Below, in pieces: positions 22,536-34,452 of a stretch of 64,000 nucleotides of DNA (positions within the stretch are counted from its first letter, which is position 1; each line of letters begins with the position of its first letter). Source of the DNA: Amblyomma americanum (Eukaryota; Arthropoda; Arachnida; Ixodida; Ixodidae); the NCBI RefSeq assembly GCF_052857255.1, contig NC_135505.1, positions 63,085,149 to 63,149,148 on the forward strand. Reading direction: 5' to 3'. The translations under genes and the position numbers were made by a program. Below the pieces are notes generated by a model. It was not told where the DNA came from. It saw only the letters and a list, made by a program, of their open reading frames with translations, and ran no database searches.

Positions 22536-22870
22536 TTTATTTTTTCACAGATTATTGCACAAAGCAAAAACAGGCGATAAAATAATTTACAAAGTACTGC
22601 CATGGTTGACGAGCCAAGAGGCGTTTAGAGAACGCCTGACAAGGCCTCGTCTCCGAATGCACTGCACTACTAGTTACGCAATCTACCGGCCGCGCGGTTA
22701 AGAAACGAAATTTCATAGAAGTAATCATTTCCTCTATACACACGAACAGCATCAGCAGTTCACATCGATACCCGCGTTTTACAGCATATGTACAGGAACA
22801 GAAATACAGACAGGTCATACATACCGCAACAAAAAAGACAACAAAGGTCACAGTACGAGTTAAGTAGCCG
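22536..22870 (-). repeat. Probable LINE 3' UTR fragment
   Basis: The plus strand begins with a T-rich tract (TCTCTTTTATTTTTTCACAG), an A-rich 3' tail on the minus strand. It shares GACAAGGCCTCGTCTCC-like sequence with 1858-2165. No coding part was recognised. Confidence 0.4.
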
Positions 22871-23340
22871 CTTGCGCCAGCGGAATTATTCTCTGTTCTT
22901 TAGAATGTTGTTTCTTTAAAATACAAAAAGAGACCAAATAAAGGGTAACGCAGCATGCATCTGAGTGTGGAAGATATGTTTTCTTCAACAAGAATTGTGT
23001 AACTTGCCTTTTATAGATACCTTTAGTGCTCGCGTTACAAGCAATTCAAATTAACTCCTGAAAAGATTTTAATAATACGGGAATTTGAAAGTTAACTGAC
23101 TGCATCCCATATGACGTTCTAACCGCTTATGTAGCAAATGGTACTGTTTTCAGATTGTAGCCGCAATGAGGACGCTCAAATGTAGCGAAGAAGCCAGCTC
23201 ATCACATTTGATTTCTCGGAATATTCGTAGTGCTTAGTGTTGGCGAAATATGTTAAACATGTGATCACTACTTTTGATAAAAAAACCCTTGGATATGTTC
23301 ATGTACTGATAGGCTTCGATGAATCAGATTGCTTTCTTCT
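22871..23340. other. Unassigned intronic stretch
   Basis: AT-rich sequence without recognised features, between two LINE remnants. Confidence 0.4.
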
Positions 23341-24535
23341 GCATATATGATTTTGAAATTTTGTTTATTTATTACATACTTTAGACCCTTGTCAGGGTCC
23401 AAGCAGGACGGGCACTTATTTTTTATAGTATTTCATTAAGATACATAACAAAATCAAGAGAAATAAGCGTACGGAAAAAGTAACGAGTGTTACCGAACTG
23501 AAACAACACCATAACATGATCGCAATCGGATGTTTTCCGCGGAAAAAAGCAATAAATAAGTCAGTTTTCGCAAAATACGGTGTTAGTGTATGTGAGGATG
23601 CCGAGTATGCTCGTATGTTAACAAGGACAAGTACTGAGCAGAGTTCAAAGCTGACTTCTGGTTAAGCAAAGAATAAAGAAAGTCAAGTCGCGTTTTCTTC
23701 GCGTTTCAAGTGATTCGCTAATAGTAGCCGCTAATAATTGCGTGGGGGAGTCGGTGATTTTAAACTTCGAATAAATAAACTGAACAGCTTTTCTCTAAAG
23801 GCTCTCTGTTTTGTTCATGTTAAGTTTAGAAATTGCACCCCATACAATTGAAGCATATTCGAGCTTTGGCCTGATGTATGCGTTAGGAAGAGAATTTCTA
23901 CGTTTATACCTCAGGAAACATAGATTTGTAAACGCGGAACAACAGAAGTGCTTTATGTGCGAATGCGAGGAAAGATTGTTGTTGTTACACCTACTTCTTT
24001 TTACCGATTAACCTGCTTTAGTCGGCGATCGAAGAGTGATACATGTGGTTTAGTGGATTCTTTATTTGTTTTTTGAGGCGAAACTGTTTTTTCAGTGTTA
24101 ACCATGGCAAGCTCACTGCAGCTATCACGTGCATTTTTTACACTCAGATCAAGATCATTTTCATTCGAAGTACAGAAAATTTCACGAAATACCACACAAT
24201 CATCAGCAAACGAGCGTATATGTTTCTGAGCTAAACAAATTAACAATAACAATTACGTAAAGTTGAAAAATCAAAGGCCCCAACACGCTTCCTTGGGGCC
24301 CATCACAGGTGTCTGGGAGACAACTGGAGCTGCACCTATCACCTGAAGCAAACTGCACTGTAATAGTAAGGTAGCCTGCAATCCATGATATTAAAATTTG
24401 TGGTAGATTCACGTTTTTAGTTTTTGGATTAGTTGTCCGTGATGAACTATATCAAATGCATTCCTCAAATCCATAAGATAACTTCTATCTCAGGACTGAC
24501 GTCTAATGTATTAAAAAAGTATGTACATTTGTAAC

Positions 24536-24742
24536 AAAATGTTGTTTGGTTTATAGGGTTTGACGTCGCAAAGCGACTCCGTAGTAAAGGTCTCCGGAAA
24601 TTATGACTACTTGGGGTTCTTTAACAGTACACGGGCCTTCAGAGTTCCGTCTCCATCGAAATTCCACCTCCGCGAACAGGATCGAGCCCGTGCCTCACGG
24701 GTCAGCAGCCGGGCGCCATAACCACTGGGCCACCGCGGCGAC
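24536..24742 (-). mobile_element. tRNA-headed SINE, family 2, nested in the CR1-like LINE
   Basis: On the minus strand the head GCCGCGGTGGCCCAGTGG...CGGGCTCGATCC has A and B boxes, the body has AAAGAACCCCAAGTAGTC, and the 3' end reads TAAACCAAACAAC. The flanks ATTTGTAAC (24527-24535) and ACTTGTAAC (24741-24749) differ by one base and are a likely target-site duplication overlapping the head edge. The insertion splits the RT domain of the LINE. Further copies are at 25791, 37527 and 63361. Confidence 0.85.
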
Positions 24743-25790
24743 TTGTAACTGTGTCACTGTGGAATAGCCTTTTATAAATTCGTGCTGAAAATTGCTTAAT
24801 ACAGAGTGTTCTTTAGAAAAATTAATTGTATTGCAATCATGTGTTCAGACACCTCACAACATGCAGAAGTCAAAGAAATCAGACGGTAATTTTGTATAAA
24901 AGAGCCCTTGCCTTTCTTAAAGATGGGAACTACTCGAGCTGTTTTGCACTGAATCAGAAGTTTTTTTATGACAGCAGTCATTTTCTAAAAAACACGAAAA
25001 GTAACTTCGAAACAATGTCAGCATTGCGCCGCAAAAACACATTCGGTAAATTATTAGGACCAGGAGCCGTTCTAGGTTCCATTTCTAAAAGCAAATGAAA
25101 GAGATCAGGGAGACTAACAAAGTCCACATCTGACACTGGAAACTATGACGCGTTATGCACACATTGTAAACCTGTTTTGAAGAATACGCTGTGAAAATAA
25201 CGATTAAAATTCGGCGCAATGTCAAATGGATCCGACATTGTGTCTCCGTTCATTGCTATTTTTTTAATAGTCTTTTACTATCACTCAGATAATTTCTAAT
25301 TTTATGGTGGTCATTTTTAAGAAAACTAAATAACGTTGTGGTAAAGTACAGACCCTTTTTTTAACGAACCGCGCACTCAAGGTTATTTTTTAGCGTATGA
25401 ATACTTGCGGACAGTCATTTTTCTTGGCGCGTTTTAGTTTTCGATCAAGTTGAATAATCTTACGCCTCATCCAAGGTGCGTTTTTGTCCAGTTTTTTTCA
25501 CTTATTTTTGCACGAAACCACTTAGAGAGCGTTGACAAATTTCAGAAAATAGCTCGCACAGATTACAGACGCCATCACTTTCATCAAATCTAGATAAACA
25601 AGATTTAACGTGTTCATTCACTGCGGCATCATAAGCCCTTGAAAAATGCTTGAAAGAGATTACGGGACTCACTTTTTTTGTTAAAAGGAACAGCACTTGA
25701 TTTACTAGAATATGACTCTTATCAGGTGAACTGAAAGGGCTGTTTGAACGAACGCCGTGCGCATGGAATAGTGGCCGGTAAGAAAAAATT

Positions 25791-25974
25791 AGGTTTGATT
25801 TATCAGGGTCTACCGGCCCAAAGCGACTCAGGCTATGAGGGGCGCCGTAGTGAAGGACTGCGGAAATTTTGACCTTTTCGCCTTCATCGAAATTTGACCA
25901 CCGTGGCCAGGATCGAACCCGCGTCTTTCGGGTCAGCAGCCGAGTGCTATAACCAAAGAGCCACCGCGGCGGCT
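25791..25974 (-). mobile_element. SINE family 2 copy with internal deletion
   Basis: It has the same family head (GCCGCCGCGGTGGCTCTTTGG on the minus strand, then GCTGACCCGAAAGACGCGGG and the B box GGTTCGATCC) and a 3' end resembling AAATCAAACC. The middle block with the AACCCCAGGTGG motif, found in the other copies, is missing. It is nested in the CR1-like LINE between the endonuclease and RT regions. Confidence 0.85.
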
Positions 25975-26006
25975 AAAAAAAACGAGGTCCAGCATAAAAG
26001 ATGAAC

Positions 26007-26041
26007 CGAGTAGGTCCATTTACACGAGTAGGTCCATTTAG
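26007..26041. repeat. 18-bp direct tandem repeat
   Basis: GAGTAGGTCCATTTA occurs twice in immediate succession, starting at about 26007 and 26025. Confidence 0.85.
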
Positions 26042-26399
26042 AATTTCATCCAAATCAAGAGTAATCATGATATCATGCATAATATCCGCGCTACTCCCAG
26101 ATGTACCTCACCCTTTGATGCGGTCCCAGAAACACTCGGCAGATTTTGGTCACCCATTAACAGCATTTTTTTTTGAAAATGAGACATATGATCTTGTATG
26201 TTCATTAGGTGGTAGAGTGGGGCATCCGGCGGTCTGTAGCCAGCATACAGGAAAAGCAATGACCACAGCAAGATCTGTCGTTTTAGGCGGGAGCTCAATG
26301 AATCGTGAGAGGCTGCTCACGAAGAGCAATCTGGATCGCAACCCAAGTTCCACCGATGGCAGCAACTACCATAACAGGGCACTGGCGCAGCGTTAGCGC

Positions 26400-27040
26400 T
26401 TCATCACTGCGCCAGAAGTGGCAGGACGACTGCCAGGGATGGATGAATGTAGAGAATGGCCGATTCCGAATATATTAACATTAACCCAGTATCGCTATTC
26501 GAAAAACTTGCATCCATGAACACTTAATGAGAACGCCGGAACCGACGGGAAAACCGAACTGCTAACGTACCTAAATCCGATTTGGCATAACAGCGAAAAT
26601 CGACCATATTTTTTTTGTATTTTCACTGGCACTGCCTTGCCGCACTGACTATGTTCACTTCTATCTGTTGCAGGCCGCCAGGCACACGAGTGGTTATCAA
26701 TTAATCCACGCACTTAACCTGCAGATGCGGCTTATGCACAGAAGCGCCGGAGGGGGGCGGAAACCTTGCTTTATAAACGCAGGCATCAACAAGCGGGGGA
26801 GCTTTTTACTTCGGCGAAGGATCGGCTTAAAGCGGCCAACTAGGATTACGGATGACTGAAGTGCTTGAATAGTCGCTTGCGCCCAGGTTCTCTATGCTTT
26901 TCCGGATTACTACCTATCGCCGGGCTTATGCTTTGCCTTTGGTAACCTCGCGTAGACGAGGGGGTTTATTTTTTTGCTTCGTTTGCGGCAATAAATGCCC
27001 CGCTCTCGCTATATTAACTTGTGTTGCTTGTTGGGTGAGC
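26400..27040. other. Intronic stretch with dispersed repeat pieces
   Basis: GCGCCAGAAGTGGCAGGACGAC at 26411-26432 resembles 6355-6395, and 26612-26668 resembles 19985-20040. No coding feature was recognised. Confidence 0.4.
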
Positions 27041-27042
27041 CT

Positions 27043-27117
27043 CGGTTCACGAACCCTTTGACCCGAAGGCATGACTTTCATTTAAGTCTCATCCTCTACC
27101 GACTGAGCTAGTCGTAA
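27043..27117 (-). tRNA. tRNA-Lys-like pseudogene or SINE head
   Basis: The minus strand reads GACTAGCTCAGTCGGTAGAG (the A box, near identical to eukaryotic tRNA-Lys), then GATGAGACTTAAATGAAAGTC where the anticodon arm should be, then a T-arm-like GGGTTCGTGAACC. The anticodon stem is distorted and no normal anticodon loop forms. It is therefore a tRNA pseudogene or the head of a tRNA-Lys-derived SINE rather than a working tRNA. Confidence 0.6.
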
Positions 27118-27348
27118 TCACAATCCCAATAGAGAACTCTATTTTGCTGAACGCTAGAGCAGCAGGTCGGAGCTTGACGCAGTAGGCACAGGGCCTCCGC
27201 AGCAGTCTGAAGGCCAACCTGACGGAGGGAAGGTAACACCTAGACGTCGCTAGAATAGAACAACGCCGGCAGTCAGACAAGGGCAGACGACCAGTGGAAC
27301 TCGCCGTTGATGATAGTGCTTTCCAGCCTATTCACCCACAGTTTCTTT

Positions 27349-27600
27349 GGCAGACCGATGGAACGGGCCCAATGAGGTGAAGAAACTCTTTTCGTCAGTA
27401 TCCCACGAGCTGCGTATCCTAGCTGACGGCTTTAAAACAGAACCAGCTAACAGCAGTCAGCTGAAGCCATACTCCAGTTTGTCGTACCTTCAGTTGCTGG
27501 AGAATCTATTCACAACGCGGCTAGAACCGGGCCCGCTTCTCCGAGGTTCATTTACAACGAACACAAGCGGCGTGTACGCAAGTACGGAGCCAGGTCGTAA
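27349..27600 (+). CDS. Candidate exon of unknown identity
   Basis: A good acceptor-like sequence (TTTCTTTGGCAG) at 27339-27350 precedes a plus-strand frame of about 84 codons including NEVKKLFSSVSHELRILADG and SSLSYLQLLENLF, ending at TGA/TAA near 27605. The composition looks protein-like (Leu heptads, charged residues). No family was recognised. A loose resemblance to the helical region of M13 ectodomains was considered, but it is too weak to call. It may equally be a chance open frame. It lies antisense in intron 2 of the M13 locus. Confidence 0.2.
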
Positions 27601-27609
27601 GGAATAACT

Positions 27610-29715
27610 ACTCCGCATAAACTGCTTTAAAGTTATGCAGAGTGGCTGAGTCTTGTGTTGGAGACGGAACGATGGCTGCCTGACAGCCGATCTGATTTAG
27701 ACGACAAATGATTTCCAAGACGCATCAGCGTAGCCACGTGATTAACCAAAGCTGGTCAATCGGCACTTGACGCAGAAAACGTCGCGTGCGAAGGTACTGG
27801 ACTCAAAACATGGATTAACTTAAATCAGTTAAAAAAAAGAGTAAGCTGGCTTTTATCGCATTTCGTTTTAAGGGAATGATGATATGACCAAGTGCAGGAG
27901 TAGATTACGGTCAGCAATAATACAAAAATCTTGCTATTGGCCACGGAGGACCACTCCCACCTCAAAACTGCAATTTGATGCAGTTGGCAATGGGAAGTGG
28001 CTTTCAGACGTAGTTCCGGAGATATCGAGGTCAGAAAATATAGGAGGTTGAATCCTAAGTTCAAAGCTTTGTAGCAGTGAGAACTTCACCTGTTTAGAAC
28101 GGGTATTTTGTGTAGTGTACAAACCTTAAGTATTCCGTTTCTTGGGATGAAAATCTACCCCGAAGCTTAGACAGGCTACCCTGGCTCTAAACCAACGCGA
28201 GCTATAAAACAACTTACTTCCTTTTAAGATCTCTGTAAAGTCTAATTCGTGTATGGAGTGTAGACAGGGTCAAGATAGTAGCTCCTTTTCCATGGTTTTT
28301 AAGGTCTGCTAAAGAAAAAAGGCCTGCCACTGCTTGCGTTACCAGCGCACATGAGATCAGCGTGGTAGGCAGAGCATTTGCCGTCTATCAGTACGGCTGC
28401 AGGGACGCCTTTTTTGAAGGCTGCTGTGACTGTGAAGCACAGGAAGTGGACGGAGACGTACAGAACCCATAATGGGCTTCTTGCCTGGCGGGTCACGCTA
28501 CTTGACGTCTTGTTCTTTGGAAAAAAAGAGTATGGTAAAAGACCTGAGCGCCCCGGTTCCTGAATATTTATTTTTGTTCACAAACTGACCTCTTCAAAAA
28601 ATTGCCTCGGAGACATCACTACATCGAGAAAACAGATAATTCATCTTTGAAACGAAATAGTATTGTGCTTTAAGTACATTTAATGAATGTTCCCATTCCC
28701 CACTCTCTAATATACAGCAGCTCTCTACAGCATTCCGCTACGCATCATTTGACAGCTTACTAAAGGACAAAAAGCAGCACACAAGGGTACCGGCCTTAAA
28801 ATGATGTATAATCCTGTTGAACGTTCCCCATTCTCAGCGTTTTTAATCCTTTCGGACATCATTAACTTCTCGTCAACTAAGTTCAGTGCAAAAAAAACGC
28901 CTAACTTTGTCTTCCAGTGAACCCTGTTCGTGTACCAGCTGCTGCTAGCGTGCCCTGTCAACTTCCTAGTTTAATTAGATTGATATCAAGGAAGACACTA
29001 AATCGTCATCATCTTTATGATATTTCCCCTAAAGAGCAGGGACTGAAAACATGATTAACCCTTTCGGCGCTTGTGGCGACATTTGACACGAAAACACCAA
29101 TTTTCCACTCGCGACTCAGTAATTGATGAAAATGCTATTTTCTTAATAGGATAGTTACTCCAGTATCCGAGTACCGCTGTTCACGCATTTCCATTCCGCT
29201 GGGCGGTCTAAGGAAGAAGATGCAGCAGAATATTTGGAATCCGGTCAAGGAGCCGAGGTATAGTGAATTTGTAGATTTATAACTCACTTACAATTCCTTC
29301 GTTTTCATTCAGATTTTTAAATGGTTTTGTGATACCCCTATCCAAGCTCATTTTCATGTCGTAAGAAATATTGAATGCATAGGGGCTGCGATGCAACGCG
29401 TTTCTGACGGGTGATTTTGACACCATCGGAGTTCAACCGTTCAACGGTTTCCAGCAGCGGCCAATAAGCGATGATAGGAATCTTTCTAAATGAAGTTTTC
29501 CTAGTCTTTTTGCAGATGCCTCGATACTGATGAGTCTTAAACTTAGCTTTTTGATGAACTGGAAAACGGAAGTTCTCGCTATGATAGAAGGTGACTGTTG
29601 GGAACGAGCTTGGAAATGGAAGCTCGGAGCTTGGAAGCTTTTGCTTCTTTTTTCTACCGCTTCCCCCTCCCCCTCGTCAGCGGGAGCAGTGAGGTGTAAG
29701 AAGCGACCAGTAGTG
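27610..29715. other. Unassigned intronic stretch
   Basis: Two kilobases with no recognised element or exon; open frames here are short and without motifs. Confidence 0.4.
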
Positions 29716-29724
29716 ATGCAAGAC

Positions 29725-29885
29725 TATCGATAGTACTATCGATATTATCGACAGTTGTGCTCACTGTCGAAATATCAATGGTAAAAAAATACATCGATAG
29801 TGTTAGTGATAGTAGTATCAATAGTATTATCGATAGTACTATTGATACTGCTATCGATAGTAATGTCGATATCACTATCGATAAT
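29725..29885. repeat. TATCGATA palindrome cluster, left part
   Basis: Five exact copies of TATCGATA (29725, 29737, 29828, 29852, 29876) and several one-mismatch copies occur in 160 bp, mostly within the larger palindrome ACTATCGATAGT. TATCGATA is the DRE core bound by DREF and BEAF-32 in Drosophila. Whether ticks use it is unknown. Confidence 0.9.
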
Positions 29886-30301
29886 ACTTTAGAACTGTCC
29901 CAGCAACATTATAAGTGGAATCGTCCTGCTTTGGCGTCTCAATTTCAAGTAGTAGTCACTTTATTTTAACTCTAGAAAGCTCTCACAACCCCGACAGTTA
30001 TCTTTAAAATTTCTTAACTTGTATACTGCTCAGCGTGCAGGAGAAAAATGCACTAGGCTTGCACACTGCATGTGCCATGCTATCATGAGGCCCCAGCAAT
30101 TAATGTTCTTTCTTCTTGCATCGTCTTGTTGCCCTCTTCGTTGCACAAGAAAGAACCACAGCTGTTCAAAATCATTCGGAGAACTGCACAACGCACCCAT
30201 CATATCCAGAGTCTCTTTTGAGCATTAAGCCTTTATAAAACCGTAAAACCAACAAGATATCGCAATTATTTTGACAATATGGCTAGGCAACGACTGCAGA
30301 A

Positions 30302-30565
30302 TATCGATAGTGTTATCATCCATAGTTTTACTATCGACAGCCTTATTATCGATGGCCTTACTATCGACGATCGCATTGTTGCACTATCGATAGTACTATC
30401 GGTAGTAATGTTAATAGTCTATCGATAGTTTTTTTACACTATCGATAGTACATCGCTAGTAGCACTATCGAAAGTTTTTTACACTATCGATAGTACTATC
30501 GATAGAATATTGATAGTGGACCTATCGGTAGCTTTTTTTACACTGTCGATAGCCAATGTTTCGAT
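30302..30565. repeat. TATCGATA palindrome cluster, right part
   Basis: Six exact TATCGATA copies (30302, 30385, 30420, 30440, 30485, 30497) plus variants occur here. Three copies sit in a longer repeated phrase GTTTTTTTACACTATCGATAG, spaced about 55-60 bp. About 400 bp of non-repeat sequence separates this cluster from the one at 29725. It ends just before the 3' flank of the full-length LINE. Confidence 0.9.
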
Positions 30566-30914
30566 AGTTTTGCATCGCTGGCGACCATACCATGCACACT
30601 GCCTCTCGCGCACCGCCGCTCGTGCATCACGTGTGGTGTACCTCACGTAGGGATTTATGCCGCGTGTTCGGCTACTTTGTCTTGAGATCGCGTGTTCATT
30701 GTGCTCATGAACAGCTTCTGCTTGCTCCGCAGCCGAGGGATATCCGTGCCGCATAAGCCTAAGGATGAGAGCAACGTTTTGTCGCCTGTACAGGACAGCA
30801 TTTGGTCAAGGTGCAGGCACGAAAGATTTTCTCCCACTATAAGAGTCTTTCTATAGGGATCAGGTGGTTTGAAAACAGGCACAAGAAAGATGCATGTGGT
30901 GGTGGTGAAAAACT

Positions 30915-33900
30915 TTATAAAGTAGAGCAAGCCTTAATTGTTACATCCCAGTGATAGGATTGCTCTTGGATGCGTGTCGTGGCAGGAAGGTGATGCTTCT
31001 CAGCGACTTCCAAAGCCCAGTCCACTAGCTGCCGTTGGGCAGCCGGGTCAGAACTGGACACAACAGCCTCCCATCGCTCGAGGACTGTGAGTTGCCAATC
31101 GGCTGGTGGAAGGAGCTGAGAGCAAGAACAAAGAATGTGTGCAAAATCTGCTTTCGGAGCGCAGCAGAGGGTGCATACTGGCGTGAACAGTCCCGGGTGA
31201 ACCAGGGCTAAGTGGGCAGAGGAGAGGAAGGTGCGGGATTGTAGCTGTCGCCACGTCACCTGCTGCAATTTAGTGAGAGACTTGTGCGGAGGGGGATACG
31301 TTAGCCGTGGCTCACGGTAGTGTAGAGTGATCTCGCGATACGCGACCATTCGATCTCGAGCGTCTCCCCAGGCGTCGGCGGCTCCTGCTTGGCTGACGAA
31401 ACCTCGAGCTAAAGAATGAGCCGCCTCGTTACTTGGGTGGCCGGTGTTGGCCGGGACCCAGAGAGGCTGAATAGGTCGGGTAGGGGCGGGAGACCGGCTT
31501 AGAAGCCGGAAAGCGGGTTCGGAGATGCGGCCTTTCGCAAAGTTACGGACCGCGGTCTTTGAGTCGCTGAAAATGTGGGTCGCCGATGTAGTAGCGATGG
31601 CTAAGGCTACGCCTGCCTCCTCCGCTTCCGCAGGAGTGGAGGCAGTGACAGTGCCTGCCGTAATAGGGGTGTGCGAATTGGACACTACCGCCAGGGCAAA
31701 GGCGGAAGAGGAAGTGTAAGAGGCTGCGTCGACGTAGACGCTCTCCGGCTGTGCGCCATAGTGTTTGTGTAGGGCTGCAGCCCGAGCAGCACGACGAGCC
31801 GCGTGATGCTCGGGATGCATGTTCTTGGGGAGGGGGTGAATGGTGATGAGGTCCCGTGTGCGGTGTGGTATGGCGAAGGTGTGGGTATAATAGCCAGGGG
31901 GGTGTAGGCCAATGGCATCAAGATTGTGACGGCCGGCTAGGGTGGAGGAGAGCCGATCAAGTTGGGCAGATCGATGGGCCTCGGTGAGCTCTGCGAGGGT
32001 GTTGTATACGCCCATCTTAAGAAGGCGTTCATTCGACGTGTGCTGGAGGAGGTTGAGGCCGTCTTGTACGCCTGACGGATGAGGCAGTTGACTTTGTTCT
32101 CGTCTACTCGGGAGAGGAAGAGATAGGGCAGGGAGTATACTACCCGGCTAAGGACGAAAGCCTGGATCAGGCGGCGGAGGTCGTGTTCCCGCATGCCTCG
32201 GTGTTTGTTAGCGATTCGTCTGATGAGGCAAACGGTTTGTTGAACGGTAGCAGTGAGCTTGGTGATTGTGGCAGTGTTCTTGCCATTGTTCTGGAGAACC
32301 ATTCCCAGGATGCGAACTTTGTCTACCTCTGGTATGCGGGTGCCATCAATGGTGACATCGATGCCAGGTGGGAGAATTTTGTCCAGTCTTCCCCGAGGGG
32401 GGCGAAAAACCAGAAGTTCCGATTTTGTAGGAGAGCATGCAAGGCCGACCTGATGGTCATAGCAGGTCACCACATCTGCCCCCGCTTGTAGCGTCTCTTC
32501 AATGGTGCCGACATTACCCGTGGAGGTCCACAGGGTGATGTCGTCGGCATATAAAGAGTGCGAGAGGGCGGGAATGGCTGAAAGAGCCTTTGCCATGGGG
32601 ATGAGAGATATTAAATAGGAGCGGGGAGAGTACCTCGGCTACCGAGGGTGTAAACAGGGGAGGAGAGAGAGCCAAAAGTGATTTCAGCTGTGCGGTGGCG
32701 GAGCAAGGCTGAGATGTACTGATGGGTACGAGTGCCGACGCGTAGGAACGACAGGGCGTCCAAGATGGCTGATTGATGTACATTGTCGAATGCCTGTTTT
32801 AGATCCAGGGCCAGGACCGCGCGCGTGCGCCTCGTGTTTCGGGGGTGGAGGACGTCTTCTGAGAGCTGAAGCATGATATCTTGGGTGGAGAGGTGGGGAT
32901 GGAAACCAACCATCGTTGGGGGGAAGAGGAGGTTGTCGTCCATGTGTTCCTGGAGGCGACCAAGGACGACGTGCTCAAAGAGCTTGCCAATGCAAGACGT
33001 AAAGGAAGTGGGACGGAGATTCCGGATCTCAAGAGGCTTTCCTGGCTTGGGGATGAAAGTTACGCGGCCATGAGTCCACTGCGAAGGGAGGGTTGCCGTT
33101 CGCCAGCAGTGATTGAACAAGTTTGCAACAGCCTCTGTCAGCGCCGGGGGCGGTCGTGGTCCGAAGTGTGTGCATGGCCGCCCGAACCTCCGCCGGAGAG
33201 ATGTCCGCGTCGAGTTCCGGGTTGGGGTCTCCCGTGTACGGGGGGAGGGGGTGGGAGGGGTGGTGGTGAGATATTGATCTTTGAGGGCTTAGAGGAGTGC
33301 ATCGTCTGAGAGGGGGAGCTAGTGCAAGATGCGTGTGACATGCTTGCGTTGGGTGGCCTTCGTGTGACCCGGGTCCAGGAGATATCTGAGGACGGACCAG
33401 GTGTCTTTGAGGCCTAAATTGCCACTCATGCGATCGCAAACCTGTCCCCATTGTTGATGGGCCAGGTCGCGTGCATGTGTTTCAGTCTCGCGTACGAATG
33501 AGCGATACGGCGTTTGAGGGGCCGATTGTGCTTTTGATTGAGCCAGCGCCTTTGCAGGCTGGCATGTGCTTCCCACATGTGGAGGAGCCGGCTGTCAGCA
33601 GCCGACGTGTCCTCAGGTTCGGGAATGGTGGAGGTAGCGCGGGCGACATCGCGGTTGAGACTGGCGGTCCCTTCAGAGAGGTCCGTGATAGTGTTCGGGG
33701 CTAGGCGCCGAAGTTGGCGAAATTTGTCCCAATCCACCATCTGTGTCCCTCGTCGTTTTGGCGAGATAATGGAAGAGATATTGACCTCTGTGGAAATGAT
33801 ATAATGGTCGCTGCCAAACGAGTGTGTCGTGTTGATCCATCGGCTGTCGCGAATGTGTTTGCTAATTGTGAGGTCTGGGCTCGTGTTGTGCTGAACACTG

Positions 33901-34452
33901 GAACCAATACGAGTGGGGATCGTGGTGTCATTCAGAAGGGATAGGCCTTCGTCCAGAATGAATGACCACAGGGAGGTGCCTTTGCGACAGTTCTTGCGGT
34001 ACCCCCAGCTGATGTGATTGGCGTTAAAGTCGCCCACTACCAATAGGGAGTTGTTCGAACTGATCGAGAGCGTCTTGCGGAAAGCCGCAAGAAGAGGGGC
34101 AGGAGGACCTTTTGGGGGATATAGAGATTGAGGATGAAGAGGCTAAGTGACTTCGTGTGGGAGGGAGAAGCTCCAGCAGGAGACCGTCTATGTCGTCTAC
34201 CTCTAATAGGTGCTCTATCGCAGTGAGATTGTGATGTACGAGCGTGGCGACCCTGGTCTGTGGCTGGGTAGAAGGTTCGTATGTGGTGTAGTTTCGGAGC
34301 TTGACTGACGTCAGAGTTTCCTGAAGCGCAATGACCGCGGGGGTGTCGCGGCTAGAGAGGGTTTGTAAGTAAAGCTGCAGGTTATCTCGCTTTGAGCGAA
34401 AACCCCTGCAGTTCCACTGCCACACCCTAATGCGTTGAGGTGTCGCAGCCAT
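30915..34452 (-). pseudogene. LINE ORF2 (endonuclease, reverse transcriptase, RNase H), frame-broken
   Basis: The ATG at 34452 opens MAATPQRIRVWQWNCRGF, the first endonuclease motif. VIALQET follows, and VVGDFNANHISWG and GSDHYII complete the APE-type catalytic set (33430-34043). RT spans about 33430-31940 with IPKPGKPLEIRNLRPTS, VLALDLKQAFDNV and LYADDITLWTS. RNase H spans 31750-31350 with VYVDAAS, HIFSDSKTAV and HPSNEAAHSLAR, retaining the D-D-N pattern. The domain is followed by a cysteine motif (CTLCCAPKADFAHILCSC). Frame changes occur near 34150, 33430, 33100, 32600 and 32000, so no active protein is made. Confidence 0.85.

Larger units (their letters stand above)
23345..26300 (-). mobile_element. 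CR1/L2-like LINE, decayed, carrying two SINE insertions
   Basis: Read on the minus strand, the order is endonuclease (YAGYRPPDAP and MLLMGDQNLPSV, 26065-26298), a linker (25400-25700), RT motifs (TARVVPIFKKGKG and NYRLISLTSACC at 24796-24981; GPQGSVLGPLIF at 24270-24320; IRSFADDCVVF at 24190-24225), and the thumb with YIRPKLEYASIVWG near 23830-23880. It ends in a T-rich run at 23345-23400 on the plus strand. Every domain has stops or frameshifts. SINEs at 24536-24742 and 25791-25974 interrupt it. Confidence 0.8.

Noticed and set aside
27043..27117. Functional tRNA-Lys gene
   Set aside because: The A box is good, but the anticodon arm does not form a normal stem and loop and the acceptor ends do not pair.
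29725..30565. TATCGATA clusters as a CRISPR-like array
   Set aside because: Spacing is irregular, the repeats are 8-12-bp palindromes, there are no cas genes, and the setting is clearly eukaryotic.
33029..33451. 140-codon frames on both strands at 32.9-33.5 kb
   Set aside because: The plus-strand frame is a shadow of the LINE ORF2 on the minus strand; only the minus-strand frame shows RT-linker sequence.
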